Shown here: in pieces, positions 23,074 through 31,979 of the stretch
Position numbering within the stretch: the first letter of the stretch is position 1
How the letters are laid out: each line of letters starts with the position of its first letter
Assembly: GCF_028683135.1 (NCBI RefSeq)
Contig: NZ_JAJUBB010000031.1
Span: 1 to 42,187, forward strand
Origin: Enterovibrio qingdaonensis
GTDB taxonomy: Bacteria > Pseudomonadota > Gammaproteobacteria > Enterobacterales > Vibrionaceae
Reading direction: 5' to 3'
Length of the DNA stretch: 42,187 nt
Notes under the pieces: generated by a model
What the model was told of the DNA's origin: nothing
What the model saw: the letters and a program-made list of their open reading frames with translations, nothing else
Database searches by the model: none
Translations under genes and position numbers: made by a program

Positions 23074-24129
23074 TTATACCTCAGTCTTGCGCGTTACAAA
23101 CATTGCATCACCGTAACTGAAGAAACGATAAGCATTTTCGACGGCTTCTTTGTAAGCATTCATGACATTGTCATAGCCAGCAAACGAAGACACCAGCATG
23201 ATCAGTGTCGATTCCGGTAAGTGGAAGTTTGTGACTAGCGCATCCACCAGCTGCCATTCGTAGCCTGGGTAAATGAAGATCTGCGTATCATCGAAGAAAG
23301 GCTGGAGCTCAGTGCCTTGCTGTTTGGCATGTTGCGCCGCGCTTTCCAATGAACGAACAGACGTTGTGCCCACTGCAATCACGCGGCCACCGCGAGCTTT
23401 TGCTGCCAGTACTGCATCTACCACGTCTTGTGGTACTTCCGCGTACTCTGCGTGCATTACGTGATCATTAATGTCATCAACACGCACTGGCTGGAACGTA
23501 CCCGCGCCAACGTGCAAGGTCACAAATGCGGTTTCCACACCTTTTTCTTTCAGCGTTGCCAGAATGTCTTCGTCGAAATGCAGACCTGCTGTTGGTGCTG
23601 CTACTGCACCCGGCTTTTTGTTGTACACCGTTTGATAGCGTTCTTTATCCGAGTCTTCATCGGGACGATCGATGTACGGTGGCAGTGGCATGTGACCAAC
23701 TTGATTCAGGATATCAAGCACAGCTTGCTCGCCGCTGAAGTGGATCTCAAACAAGGCGTCATGACGCGCCACCATTTCTGCTTCAAACTCGTCGTTTTCA
23801 CCCAAGAACAGCTGTGTACCCGGCTTCGGCGGCTTTGATGCACGTACATGCGCCAGAATTGACTTGTCATCCAACATACGCTCAACCAGCACTTCAATCT
23901 TGCCGCCCGAGGCTTTTCGACCATAGACACGCGCAGGAATAACACGTGTGTTGTTAAACACCATCAGGTCACCCGGCTGAACCAGATCCAAAATGTCGGT
24001 GAAATTTTTATGGTGCAATTCGCCCGTATTGCCCGTCAATTGCAGCAGACGGCTAGCGGTACGATTAGGTTGCGGATAACGCGCGATCAGCGCATCCGGA
24101 AGGTCGAAGTCAAAGTCGGATACTTGCAT
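23074..24129 (-). CDS. queA: QueA, SAM:tRNA ribosyltransferase-isomerase
   Basis: Transfers the ribosyl part of SAM to preQ1 in tRNA to form epoxyqueuosine. Family motifs [57 protein letters not shown] and [18 protein letters not shown] are present. Length is 351 aa. It is first in the queA-tgt-yajC-secDF series. In E. coli the neighbour on this side is acpH; here three protease genes and a CBS gene lie between. Confidence 0.97.
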   Translation of the reverse strand: MQVSDFDFDLPDALIARYPQPNRTASRLLQLTGNTGELHHKNFTDILDLVQPGDLMVFNNTRVIPARVYGRKASGGKIEVLVERMLDDKSILAHVRASKPPKPGTQLFLGENDEFEAEMVARHDALFEIHFSGEQAVLDILNQVGHMPLPPYIDRPDEDSDKERYQTVYNKKPGAVAAPTAGLHFDEDILATLKEKGVETAFVTLHVGAGTFQPVRVDDINDHVMHAEYAEVPQDVVDAVLAAKARGGRVIAVGTTSVRSLESAAQHAKQQGTELQPFFDDTQIFIYPGYEWQLVDALVTNFHLPESTLIMLVSSFAGYDNVMNAYKEAVENAYRFFSYGDAMFVTRKTEV

Positions 24130-24201
24130 TGAAAAAGCCCCATTCTAAAGCAGCCCGCTAGTATAGGCTGCTGTGCTGCAATATCAAGCAAGAGTGTTAG
24201 T

Positions 24202-24227
24202 AAACCACCTGATGGCTCAGGTGGTTT
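24202..24227 (-). terminator. Hairpin after protease gene A, weak terminator
   Basis: An 11-bp stem AAACCACCTGA/TCAGGTGGTTT with a 4-nt loop lies between queA and the first protease gene. On the minus strand only three T residues follow within the stem end, so termination may be inefficient. Confidence 0.55.
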
Positions 24228-24272
24228 GGTACTGTTCGCCCGCGCGCTATGCGATAGCGAAATTGTCAGGAA

Positions 24273-25268
24273 TTATGAAAGGCGTTTTCTGCGGCTAAAC
24301 AAGGCAACCCCGAATAAAGACAGCATGAGTATTCCACCCATAGAGCCGCCGCCACCGCCGCCCCCAACAGGCGTGCCGCCACCACCCCCGCTGCCGCCGT
24401 CACTATTATCAACACCGTTCTGGTTCAAGGTCTGTGAAATCCAAGAAAGGTAGTGACTAACTTCTGAAAATCCATCTGGGTAATTGCTATTGGCGCACTC
24501 ATTCCGCCACGTAAAACTCACCACGCCAATCAAACGACTCCCCCCGTCCGCATCACCTGCGCGGGAGGGATCTTTCCAAACCAAGGGGCCACCAGAGTCA
24601 CCGATACAGGCACCTTGTGTCCCCGTGCTGTTTGCACAAATGATGATATTTCCCCATTCAGGGACGTAGTTGTTCGAGTTATCCCGGTTCCACAGACACT
24701 GAGTATCGGCAATGCCTGTCATGTTCACGCCTAATAGGTTATCAGATGCATTTTTTCGATTTGGTGTCGTTGCCCCCCACCCTGACACAAACAAGTTGTT
24801 CGTTGTTCCATTCGCCGCCTCATTATCAAAGGCGATTTGATTGGATTCATTGACTAGCGTAATTTTACGTGCCGTTGCGGGGAGAGTGCCTGAAATTTTG
24901 ACCAGTGCAATGTCATTATCCAGCGTCGAACTGTCGTATTGTGGGTGCACGAACCTCGCGATAACTGGAAGCGTCTTACCAGCAGGCCAATACGCATTTC
25001 CGGCATACGCAGTAAAGGTGTAGGACTCGAAACCTTGCAAGCAGTGCGCTGCCGTTAAGATAAAGTTGTTCGCAATGAGTGTGCCGCCACACGACACCGT
25101 GTTCAGAGGAGTCTGACCACGTAAAAACACCTGCCATGGGGCGGTGCCAATAGAAATTGCAGAGCCACCCACAATGAGGGGCTGTTTTTCTGTTGCCAAA
25201 AGACTGCTGCTGGTCCAAAACACACAAAGTGCCAGTACCACTTTCCCTAGCCATTTATTTTTCATCAT
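24273..25268 (-). CDS. Secreted S1 serine protease with GlyGly-CTERM tail (protease A)
   Basis: Trypsin-fold protease, predicted to be exported by Sec (and probably type II secretion) and processed at its C-terminus by a rhombosortase. A signal peptide (residues 1 to about 25) is followed by a short propeptide and the mature N-terminus IVGG at 32. The triad is His75 (TAAHC), Asp119 (DNDIAL) and Ser225 (GDSGGP). The S1 pocket has Gly219 and Asp265 at the places of chymotrypsin residues 189 and 226. A Gly-rich linker (292-312), a hydrophobic helix and the basic end SRRKRLS form the sorting tail. The start is uncertain: ATG-ATG at 25268/25265 follows AAGG, while an ATG at 25283 lacks a ribosome site. 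It is the nearest relative of protease B in the window. Confidence 0.9.
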   Translation of the reverse strand: MMKNKWLGKVVLALCVFWTSSSLLATEKQPLIVGGSAISIGTAPWQVFLRGQTPLNTVSCGGTLIANNFILTAAHCLQGFESYTFTAYAGNAYWPAGKTLPVIARFVHPQYDSSTLDNDIALVKISGTLPATARKITLVNESNQIAFDNEAANGTTNNLFVSGWGATTPNRKNASDNLLGVNMTGIADTQCLWNRDNSNNYVPEWGNIIICANSTGTQGACIGDSGGPLVWKDPSRAGDADGGSRLIGVVSFTWRNECANSNYPDGFSEVSHYLSWISQTLNQNGVDNSDGGSGGGGGTPVGGGGGGGSMGGILMLSLFGVALFSRRKRLS

Positions 25269-25436
25269 CCTTGCGCCTTTCATTCAAAACTATGCAACTG
25301 TGCAAAGTGACGATAGCGCTGGCGGTGTAGAAGATATATGGACAAGGAAAGGTGTAAAGCGCGTTTCTTTTTCCTAATAAGAATTTCTCATTTGCAAGGC
25401 AAGGTAAGTGGAATTCCAGCGCGATGAAAAAACAAA

Positions 25437-25465
25437 GAGCCAATCAATAGACTATTGATTGGCTC
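25437..25465 (-). terminator. Terminator after protease gene B
   Basis: A 14-bp near-perfect palindrome (arms 25437-25450 and 25452-25465) is followed on the minus strand by TTTGTTTTTT, 36 bp past the stop of protease B. It separates transcription of protease B from protease A. Confidence 0.88.
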
Positions 25466-25500
25466 CTGCGAGAGAGGGAGTTCTCTTAAAGTGAGAGAGG

Positions 25501-26514
25501 TTAACGTGCGATACCTTTTTCGACGATTCGACGAGCACCCGCGATACACAAAATAACAAAAGCCAACACAGAGGTAGTGCCACCACCGCCGCCGCCGACG
25601 AGCGCACCGCCGCTACCACCGCCGCCGTTGCCGCCACCACCAGGTGTCTCATCGCCGCCATCACCACCTTCATTCATTTTTTGTGAAATCCAAGAGAGGT
25701 AATGACTGACTTCCGCAAAACCATCGGGATACAGGGTATTTGCACACTCTCCCGCCCAGGTGTAACTCACCACACCTATCAAACGAATGCCGCTGTCCGT
25801 ATCGCTGGCATGCGACGGATCTTGCCACGTTAGCGGCCCACCGGAATCACCCGTACATACCCCTTTTACTTCGTCATTGTTGGCACAAATGGTCATGTCT
25901 GCACGCGTTTGAGAGTAATTAATCCCATCGTCGGTATTCCATACGCAAACTGAGTCCGCCACACCTGTCATGGGAGTGCCCATCAAGTTAAAGGTGGCAT
26001 TTTGGCGATCTTGCGTTGTCGTCCCCCAGCCCGTGACATAGAGGTTGTCTTGCTGACCTAAGGATGCTTCTGTATCAAACGCGATTTGATTATCTTCGTC
26101 GACAAGCTTTATCGCAGAGGCGGTGAGCGGCAAGGTACCTGAAATTTTCAGCAACGCGATGTCGTTGGCTAAGGTCTCATCGTTATAATCTTCATGGAGA
26201 AAACTCGCCGTCACTTCGTGTTTCGACCCTGTCGGCCAATATGCACTGCCCGCGTAGACGCTATATGAATACGAATCAAAACCATATAGGCAATGTGCTG
26301 CGGTTAGCACGTAGTTGTCCGCGATAATCGTGCCACCGCACGCCACAGAACTCGCGCCGTTAGTCCCTTGTACATACACTTGCCAAGGCGCGTTGCTGAT
26401 AGGGATTTCATTCCCTCCCACAATGGTCGGTTGAATATTCGTTGCGAAAGCACTGGTTGTTCCCAATACACAAAATACCGGAAACAGCCTTCCTAGCCAT
26501 TTGCTTATGTTCAT
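25501..26514 (-). CDS. Secreted S1 serine protease with GlyGly-CTERM tail (protease B)
   Basis: Trypsin-fold exported protease, clearly paralogous to protease A (shared SGTLP, NQIAFD, EVSHYLSWISQ). It has a signal peptide (1 to about 25), mature IVGG at 31, and triad His74, Asp118 and Ser224. Gly218 and Asp264 occupy pocket positions 189 and 226. The C-terminus has a long Gly-rich linker (282-313) that contains one Ala-Leu-Val interruption, then a short hydrophobic segment (SVLAFVILCIAG) and a basic end. Length is 337 aa. It has its own terminator and a 186-bp upstream gap, so it is probably independently transcribed. Confidence 0.92.
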   Translation of the reverse strand: MNISKWLGRLFPVFCVLGTTSAFATNIQPTIVGGNEIPISNAPWQVYVQGTNGASSVACGGTIIADNYVLTAAHCLYGFDSYSYSVYAGSAYWPTGSKHEVTASFLHEDYNDETLANDIALLKISGTLPLTASAIKLVDEDNQIAFDTEASLGQQDNLYVTGWGTTTQDRQNATFNLMGTPMTGVADSVCVWNTDDGINYSQTRADMTICANNDEVKGVCTGDSGGPLTWQDPSHASDTDSGIRLIGVVSYTWAGECANTLYPDGFAEVSHYLSWISQKMNEGGDGGDETPGGGGNGGGGSGGALVGGGGGGTTSVLAFVILCIAGARRIVEKGIAR

Positions 26515-26705
26515 CCCTGCCCCTAAAACATTACGTGGGTTAATGTGCAGGTGTGACGATATCGTAAGTCGAAATTAAGAGGAATGAAGAGACAAAAAGG
26601 AAAACCGCTGATTATGCGTTATTCAGCGCAATTCTCACTTCGTCGTGCAATTGATTGTTTATATTGCGAAATGTCGGAGGCACATTGTGAAATGCACTGT
26701 GATAC

Positions 26706-27677
26706 TTAGGCAGCGCGATGCTGCCTAAATAAAAACGCAAAGAAAACCGACACAAACAGAAATAGCGTCGTACTGCCTCCACCGCCACTGCTCGTGGCGA
26801 CAGCCGCAGCGGTCAAGGTTGGGCATGAACCTGCTTGGCAACCCGAAATCCAACTCAGATAGTTTGACACCTGAGTATATACGTCGGGATAAGCATCTGA
26901 TGCACACTGAAAGCTAACACCAAAACTTACCAAGCCTACCAAGGTGGCCCCGCCATCTGCATCGCCCGCGCGCGATGGATCATACCAAATCAACGGCCCA
27001 CCCGAGTCACCATTACAGGCACCTTTTCCAGTTTCCTGAGCACAGAAAAACTTGCTCTGATAATCAGATACCTCGGTTACCGTCGAGCCCCAAGAGGTCC
27101 CACAAGAGGCATCTGATATGGTGGAGAGCGTTGCTTTTTGCAAGGTATTGGTCGAGGTCGTTCGGCTGGTGTCAATGTAACCCCAGCCCGTCAACAGCAA
27201 GTCTTTCGCTGACGTGTCTGCCGTGGCATCGACAGCTAACTGAACCGTATTGGAAGGCAGTTGAACCGCGGAGGCATTAGCATGCACACTGGATGACAAT
27301 TTGAGCAGTCCAATGTCATTTTCTAGCGTGTCTTTGTTATAGGTACTGTTGGCGTACACGGCATCAACATTAGATAAGAAGCTCGAAAAGCTCGCACCAA
27401 ACGTTTCAGCGGTTCCCGTGTAGACTGTCACGTTGCTTGCACTGACGAGGCTGAAAGCTTCATCGTCATCCGCAGAATCTAAACAGTGCGCCGCCGTCAA
27501 CACCCAAGTGTTGGCAATCACCACACCACCACAGAAACGGTTGCCAATTTTTACAAACGCCTGCCAAGGCGCATCAGATATAACGGCATCACTGCCGCCA
27601 ACAACATTGGGGGATTTATCTACTGCCAAAGCTGGCAGAGAGCACAGAGTCAAAACGAGCATCACAATGTGTCGCAT
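26706..27677 (-). CDS. Secreted S1 serine protease with short GlyGly-CTERM-like tail (protease C)
   Basis: Trypsin-fold exported protease, more diverged than A and B. It has a signal peptide (1 to about 18, ending ALA), mature VVGG at 25, and triad His64, Asp121 and Ser225. Pocket residues 189/226 are Gly219 and Asp265. The sorting tail is compact: SSGGGG, a hydrophobic helix (TTLFLFVSVFFAFLF) and RQHRAA. I chose the ATG at 27677, preceded by AGGAG with 4-nt spacing; an upstream ATG at 27731 would add 18 residues before the signal peptide. Length is 323 aa. The stop codon lies in the left arm of a 9-bp hairpin (26706-26714 with 26720-26728). Confidence 0.9.
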   Translation of the reverse strand: MRHIVMLVLTLCSLPALAVDKSPNVVGGSDAVISDAPWQAFVKIGNRFCGGVVIANTWVLTAAHCLDSADDDEAFSLVSASNVTVYTGTAETFGASFSSFLSNVDAVYANSTYNKDTLENDIGLLKLSSSVHANASAVQLPSNTVQLAVDATADTSAKDLLLTGWGYIDTSRTTSTNTLQKATLSTISDASCGTSWGSTVTEVSDYQSKFFCAQETGKGACNGDSGGPLIWYDPSRAGDADGGATLVGLVSFGVSFQCASDAYPDVYTQVSNYLSWISGCQAGSCPTLTAAAVATSSGGGGSTTLFLFVSVFFAFLFRQHRAA

Positions 27678-27855
27678 AGCACTCCTGTTACATCCATTTA
27701 AATGAAATCCAGCTCCGATCAGCCCCTTCAAAAAATGCTCAAGAAAACTTTGATGTATTGCTGTCAGAAAGTATGAATGCCATCACCTAAATCGCGATAC
27801 ATTTTCGCTACATTCATCTCATAACCCTATTTTTTCAATGGAATTAGGAGGTCAT

Positions 27856-28311
27856 ATGCTTACCGTGATCGATATGATGACACCAGCACCACTTACGCTA
27901 TCTATTAAGCATACGATAAATGACGCAAAACGCCTGATGGATTCAAAACGGATTCGTCACGTCCCTATCGTGTCAGACGATAACCGCCTTCAAGGTTTAG
28001 TCACGCAACGTGATGTTTTAGCGGCACAAAGCTCAAGCCTTGAAAAATCCCTGAGCGATAACGACCCCATGCAGGCCACACTCGACCGCTTGCTTGATCG
28101 TTCACTGTATACCGTGGCACCCACGGCGGGACTTAAATCCGCGGCACTTTATATGCAAAAACACAAAATAGGCTGCCTTCCCGTTGTACAACACGATAAG
28201 CTAGTCGGCATCATTACTGATTCTGACTTTGTTGCGATTGCCATCACCTTGATTGAATTGCAAGAAGAGGCCGAGCCGCTCGAGCTTGAAGACAGCGACG
28301 ACGCCGCGTAA
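27856..28311 (+). CDS. CBS-domain pair protein
   Basis: Stand-alone Bateman module: two CBS domains, about residues 1-62 (VIDMMTPAPLTLSIKHTINDAKRLM...HVPIVSDDNRLQGLVTQRDVLAA) and 78-140 (YTVAPTAGLKSAALYMQKHKIGCLPVV...LVGIITDSDFVAIAITL), with an acidic tail. Such proteins bind adenosine nucleotides and act as sensors; the partner here is unknown. The start at 27856 follows GGAGG; an in-frame ATG at 27838 lacks a ribosome site. Length is 151 aa. It lies 21 bp before acpH and is probably co-transcribed with it. Confidence 0.88.
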   Translation: MLTVIDMMTPAPLTLSIKHTINDAKRLMDSKRIRHVPIVSDDNRLQGLVTQRDVLAAQSSSLEKSLSDNDPMQATLDRLLDRSLYTVAPTAGLKSAALYMQKHKIGCLPVVQHDKLVGIITDSDFVAIAITLIELQEEAEPLELEDSDDAA

Positions 28312-28332
28312 CAAAGCAGTAAGTGAGGTGGA

Positions 28333-28944
28333 TTGAATTTCCTCGCACACCTGCATGTTGCAACGCAGTGCCAAAGCCAATTGATGGGCAATTTATTGGC
28401 GGATTTTGTTCGTGGTAAGCCTGATGGTCGCTTTTCGCAAGATACCGTTGAAGGCGTGTATCTTCATCGTTATGTCGACAGTTATATTGATTCGCTGGAT
28501 GCGATAAAAACATGTCGTGCACTGTTTCCCGCGCACCTATATCGTTACAGTGCCATCGCATTAGACATTTTCTGGGACCATGCGCTTGCCACGCAATGGA
28601 GTACATTTCACTCCACAACGTTTGCGCAGTTTTTACTTGATGCTGAGCATGAAAGCCGTGCAGCTGTTGCTCGCGAGCCCTTCCCATTGCCTGAGCACTT
28701 TCTGTTTATGCATGACAAAATGTGGAAAGAGCAATGGCTTCCATCTTATAAAGACATCGATACCTTACCGTTTGTGTTAAAGCGCATGTCGTTGCGAAGC
28801 CCGAGAATGGGGCCGCTTGCTGATACTGCTGCTGTTGTTATTAATCACCGCGACACCCTGCTTGCACACTTTCCCTCTATATATAGTGAGGTATTACACG
28901 CGGCCTCGACCTTTGCTACGCAGCAAAAAGAAAAGCGACCCTAA
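28333..28944 (+). CDS. acpH: AcpH, acyl carrier protein phosphodiesterase
   Basis: Removes the phosphopantetheine group from acyl carrier protein. The N-terminus MNFLAHLHVA...LMGNLLADFVRGKPDGRF and later IALDIFWDHALATQWS and EQWLPSYKDIDTLPFVL are diagnostic of AcpH/YajB. The start is TTG at 28333 after GAGG with 4-nt spacing; no ATG is available at the conserved N-terminus. Length is 203 aa. The TAA stop falls in the loop of the terminator hairpin. In E. coli acpH is adjacent to queA, so this is the remaining half of that neighbourhood. Confidence 0.92.
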   Translation: MNFLAHLHVATQCQSQLMGNLLADFVRGKPDGRFSQDTVEGVYLHRYVDSYIDSLDAIKTCRALFPAHLYRYSAIALDIFWDHALATQWSTFHSTTFAQFLLDAEHESRAAVAREPFPLPEHFLFMHDKMWKEQWLPSYKDIDTLPFVLKRMSLRSPRMGPLADTAAVVINHRDTLLAHFPSIYSEVLHAASTFATQQKEKRP

Positions 28945-28957
28945 GGTCGCTTTTAAA
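28931..28957 (+). terminator. acpH terminator containing the stop codon
   Basis: A 10-bp stem AAAAGCGACC/GGTCGCTTTT (28931-28940, 28945-28954) has the loop CTAA, which includes the acpH TAA. It lies between convergent acpH and aceA and could act in both directions. Confidence 0.82.
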
Positions 28958-29009
28958 GGTTCGCAGTGGCGGATTCTTGGGCTTTCTGTTTCTTGGTTTG
29001 CCTATGCGA

Positions 29010-30314
29010 TTAGAACTGATCTTCTTCTGTTGAGCCTGTCAGTGCCGTTACCGATGACGCGCCACCTTGAATGGTGTTGGTCATCTTATCAAAGTAACCT
29101 GTGCCCACTTCTTGTTGGTGCGCGACGAAGGTATACCCTTTATCTGCGGCTGCAAACTCAGGACGCTGTACCTTCTCTACATAGTGACGCATGCCTTCGC
29201 CTTGTGCGTATGCATGTGCCAGTTCAAACATGTTGAACCACATGTTATGGATACCTGCCAGCGTAATGAACTGGTACTTGTAACCCATGTCTGACAGCTC
29301 TTGTTGGAAACGCGCGATAGTATCGGCATCCAAGTTCTTCTCCCAGTTGAAAGAAGGCGAACAGTTATACGCCAGCAGCTGATCTGGGTGCTCTGCCAAA
29401 ATCGCTTCCGCGAATTGACGCGCTTCTTCCAAGTCTGGTTTCGCCGTTTCACACCACACCAAATCAGCGTATGGGGCATAAGCCAGACCACGCGCAATCG
29501 CTTGATCGATGCCCGCGCGCACTTTGTAGAAACCTTCAGCAGTACGTTCACCTTCGATGAAGTCTTTATCGTACGGGTCACAATCTGACGTCAACAAGTC
29601 CGCAGCATTCGCATCGGTACGTGCAATTACCAGTGTTGTGGTACCTGCAACGTCTGCTGCCAAACGCGCAGCAACCAGTTTTTGTACCGCTTCTTGCGTT
29701 GGAACCAGTACTTTACCGCCCATGTGACCACATTTTTTCACTGAAGCCAGTTGGTCTTCGAAGTGTACGCCTGCTGCGCCCGCTTCAATCATGTGCTTCA
29801 TCAGCTCATACGCATTCAATACACCGCCAAAGCCCGCTTCTGCATCCGCCACGATAGGCAAGAAATAATCGGTACCTGTTTCTGGCGTGTCACCTTTCGA
29901 CCATTGGATTTGATCCGCACGACGGAAAGCATTGTTGATGCGTTTTACAACCGCTGGGACAGAATCAACCGGGTACAATGATTGGTCTGGGTACATGCTT
30001 GATGCGGTGTTGTTATCCGCAGCCACCTGCCAACCAGACAGGTAAATTGCCTCGATACCCGCTTTCGCTTGTTGCACTGCCTGACCACCCGTCAGCGCGC
30101 CCAAACAGTTAACGTAACCTTTCTTCGCTGACCCATTGACGAGATCCCACAACTTCTCTGCGCCACGCTGAGCGATGGTTTGTTCCGGTACAAAAGAGCC
30201 GCGTAGCTCAACGACTTCTTCTGCAGTATAAGTGCGCTTTACATTCTTCCAACGTGGGTTTTCTTCCCAGTCTTTTTTCAGCGCGTCGATTTGCTGTTGT
30301 CTCGTCAGTGTCAT
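29010..30314 (-). CDS. aceA: Isocitrate lyase
   Basis: Cleaves isocitrate to glyoxylate and succinate, the first step of the glyoxylate shunt. The catalytic KKCGHMGG has Cys195, equal to the E. coli numbering, and the sequence is highly similar throughout ([38 protein letters not shown] end). The ATG at 30314 (MTLTRQQQ), with AGGGAAG upstream, gives 434 aa; an ATG at 30332 adds six residues. It lies 57 bp downstream of aceB. No aceK follows. Confidence 0.98.
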   Translation of the reverse strand: MTLTRQQQIDALKKDWEENPRWKNVKRTYTAEEVVELRGSFVPEQTIAQRGAEKLWDLVNGSAKKGYVNCLGALTGGQAVQQAKAGIEAIYLSGWQVAADNNTASSMYPDQSLYPVDSVPAVVKRINNAFRRADQIQWSKGDTPETGTDYFLPIVADAEAGFGGVLNAYELMKHMIEAGAAGVHFEDQLASVKKCGHMGGKVLVPTQEAVQKLVAARLAADVAGTTTLVIARTDANAADLLTSDCDPYDKDFIEGERTAEGFYKVRAGIDQAIARGLAYAPYADLVWCETAKPDLEEARQFAEAILAEHPDQLLAYNCSPSFNWEKNLDADTIARFQQELSDMGYKYQFITLAGIHNMWFNMFELAHAYAQGEGMRHYVEKVQRPEFAAADKGYTFVAHQQEVGTGYFDKMTNTIQGGASSVTALTGSTEEDQF

Positions 30315-30371
30315 TGTTCTTCCCTCTCTCAATGTGCAAAGTTAGTAGTAGGTTTTACATCCACTCAATCG

Positions 30372-31979
30372 TTAATCCAGTAGCTCATACCCTGACAGCG
30401 TCAGGAAGTCAGCAAGTTCATCACTGGTGGTCAGTTGCTCCATCATACTGGCCGCCTGAACATACTTACCGCGGTTAAATACGTCCTCGCCGATTTCTTC
30501 TTGTAAGACGGCCATTTCTTCTTCCAAACACGCGCGGAAGAAATCAGCCGTCACCGTTTTTCCGTTGCTTAGTGCTTTCTCATGCTTAATCCATTGCCAG
30601 ATAGATGCGCGGGAGATCTCCGCCGTTGCCGCGTCTTCCATCAAGCCATAGATAGGCACACAACCATTCCCCGAAATCCATGCCTCAATGTATTGCACCG
30701 CAACACGGATGTTATGGCGCATTCCCTCTTCCGTACGGTCACCCTCACAAGGCTCTGTGAGCTCTTTTGCTGTGATGGGCGCATCGTGTTCACGCGTCAC
30801 GTCTAATTGGTTTTTTCTATCACCCAATGCCGCGTCGAACACCGATTTTGCGGTATCTGCTAGCCCAGGGTGCGCAACCCACGTCCCGTCATGCCCGTTT
30901 TTGGCTTCAAGAGATTTATCCGTGGTGATTTTGTCCAGCACCCACGCATTTTTTTCTGGGTCTTTCGATGGAATAAAGGCTGCCATGCCGCCCATCGCCA
31001 TCGCACCACGACGGTGACACGTTCTTACCAGTAAACGCGAATAAGCATTCAAAAACGGTTTTTCCATCGTCACAACCTGACGGTCTGGTAGAACGCGGTC
31101 AGGGTGGTTGCGGAATGTTTTGATGTAGCTAAAGATGTAATCCCAGCGTCCGCAGTTCAGCGCGACAATGTGATCTTTCAAATTAAAGAGGATTTCATCC
31201 ATCTCAAACACAGCAGGCAGGGTTTCAATCAAGACCGTGGCTTTAATGGTGCCACGTGACAACCCAAGCTCGTCTTCGGCAAAACAGAACACATCGTTCC
31301 ACCACGCTGCTTCTTGGTGCGCTTGTAACTTAGGCAGGTAAAAGTAAGGGCCAGAGCCATTTTCCAGCAGTGCTTTGTGGTTTCGGAAAAAATACAGCGC
31401 AAAATCAAACAGCGCACCGGGAATGGGCTTGCCATCAAGCAGCACATGTTTTTCTTTCAAATGCAGGCCACGTACACGGCAAATCAGCACGGCAGGATCA
31501 TCCCCCAACGCATAGTGCTTACCTGTCGCGGGATTGTTGTACGAAATGGTGCGCGCAATCGCGTCCGTCAGATTCCGCTGACCTTGTAAAACAGGGCCCC
31601 ATACCGGCGAGAACGAATCTTCGAAATCAGCCATAAACACTTTCACATTTGCGTTTAAGGCATTAATTACCATTTTGCGCTCAGGCGGACCCGTGATTTC
31701 CAATCTGCGATCTTGCAAATCAGCGGGAATACCGCGAATGCTCCACGCATCCTCACGAATAGACGCTGTCTGCGGCAAGAAATCAGGAATGTCACCGGCG
31801 TCGAATTGCGCCTGACGTGCTTCACGAGCGGCTAAAAGCTCCGGAACGCGATGTGCAAAGCGGCTCGCGAGCTTATGGAGAAATGCAAGAGCTTCATCGG
31901 TCAAGACATCCGATTCTTGATCCGTGATGGCTGGGTTGAACGAAAACTGCGATGAAGTTTGTTGTGCTTGCAAATCCAT
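30372..31979 (-). CDS. aceB: Malate synthase A
   Basis: Condenses glyoxylate with acetyl-CoA to malate, completing the shunt. Signatures include NVKVFMADFEDSFSPVWGP, KATVLIETLPAVFEMDEIL, LNCGRWDYIFSYIKTF and MEDAATAEISRASIWQWI. Length is 535 aa, the short A form. The AGGAAGG ribosome site lies 6 nt before the ATG. It is the first gene of the aceB-aceA operon, preceded by about 700 bp of non-coding DNA. Confidence 0.98.
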   Translation of the reverse strand: MDLQAQQTSSQFSFNPAITDQESDVLTDEALAFLHKLASRFAHRVPELLAAREARQAQFDAGDIPDFLPQTASIREDAWSIRGIPADLQDRRLEITGPPERKMVINALNANVKVFMADFEDSFSPVWGPVLQGQRNLTDAIARTISYNNPATGKHYALGDDPAVLICRVRGLHLKEKHVLLDGKPIPGALFDFALYFFRNHKALLENGSGPYFYLPKLQAHQEAAWWNDVFCFAEDELGLSRGTIKATVLIETLPAVFEMDEILFNLKDHIVALNCGRWDYIFSYIKTFRNHPDRVLPDRQVVTMEKPFLNAYSRLLVRTCHRRGAMAMGGMAAFIPSKDPEKNAWVLDKITTDKSLEAKNGHDGTWVAHPGLADTAKSVFDAALGDRKNQLDVTREHDAPITAKELTEPCEGDRTEEGMRHNIRVAVQYIEAWISGNGCVPIYGLMEDAATAEISRASIWQWIKHEKALSNGKTVTADFFRACLEEEMAVLQEEIGEDVFNRGKYVQAASMMEQLTTSDELADFLTLSGYELLD

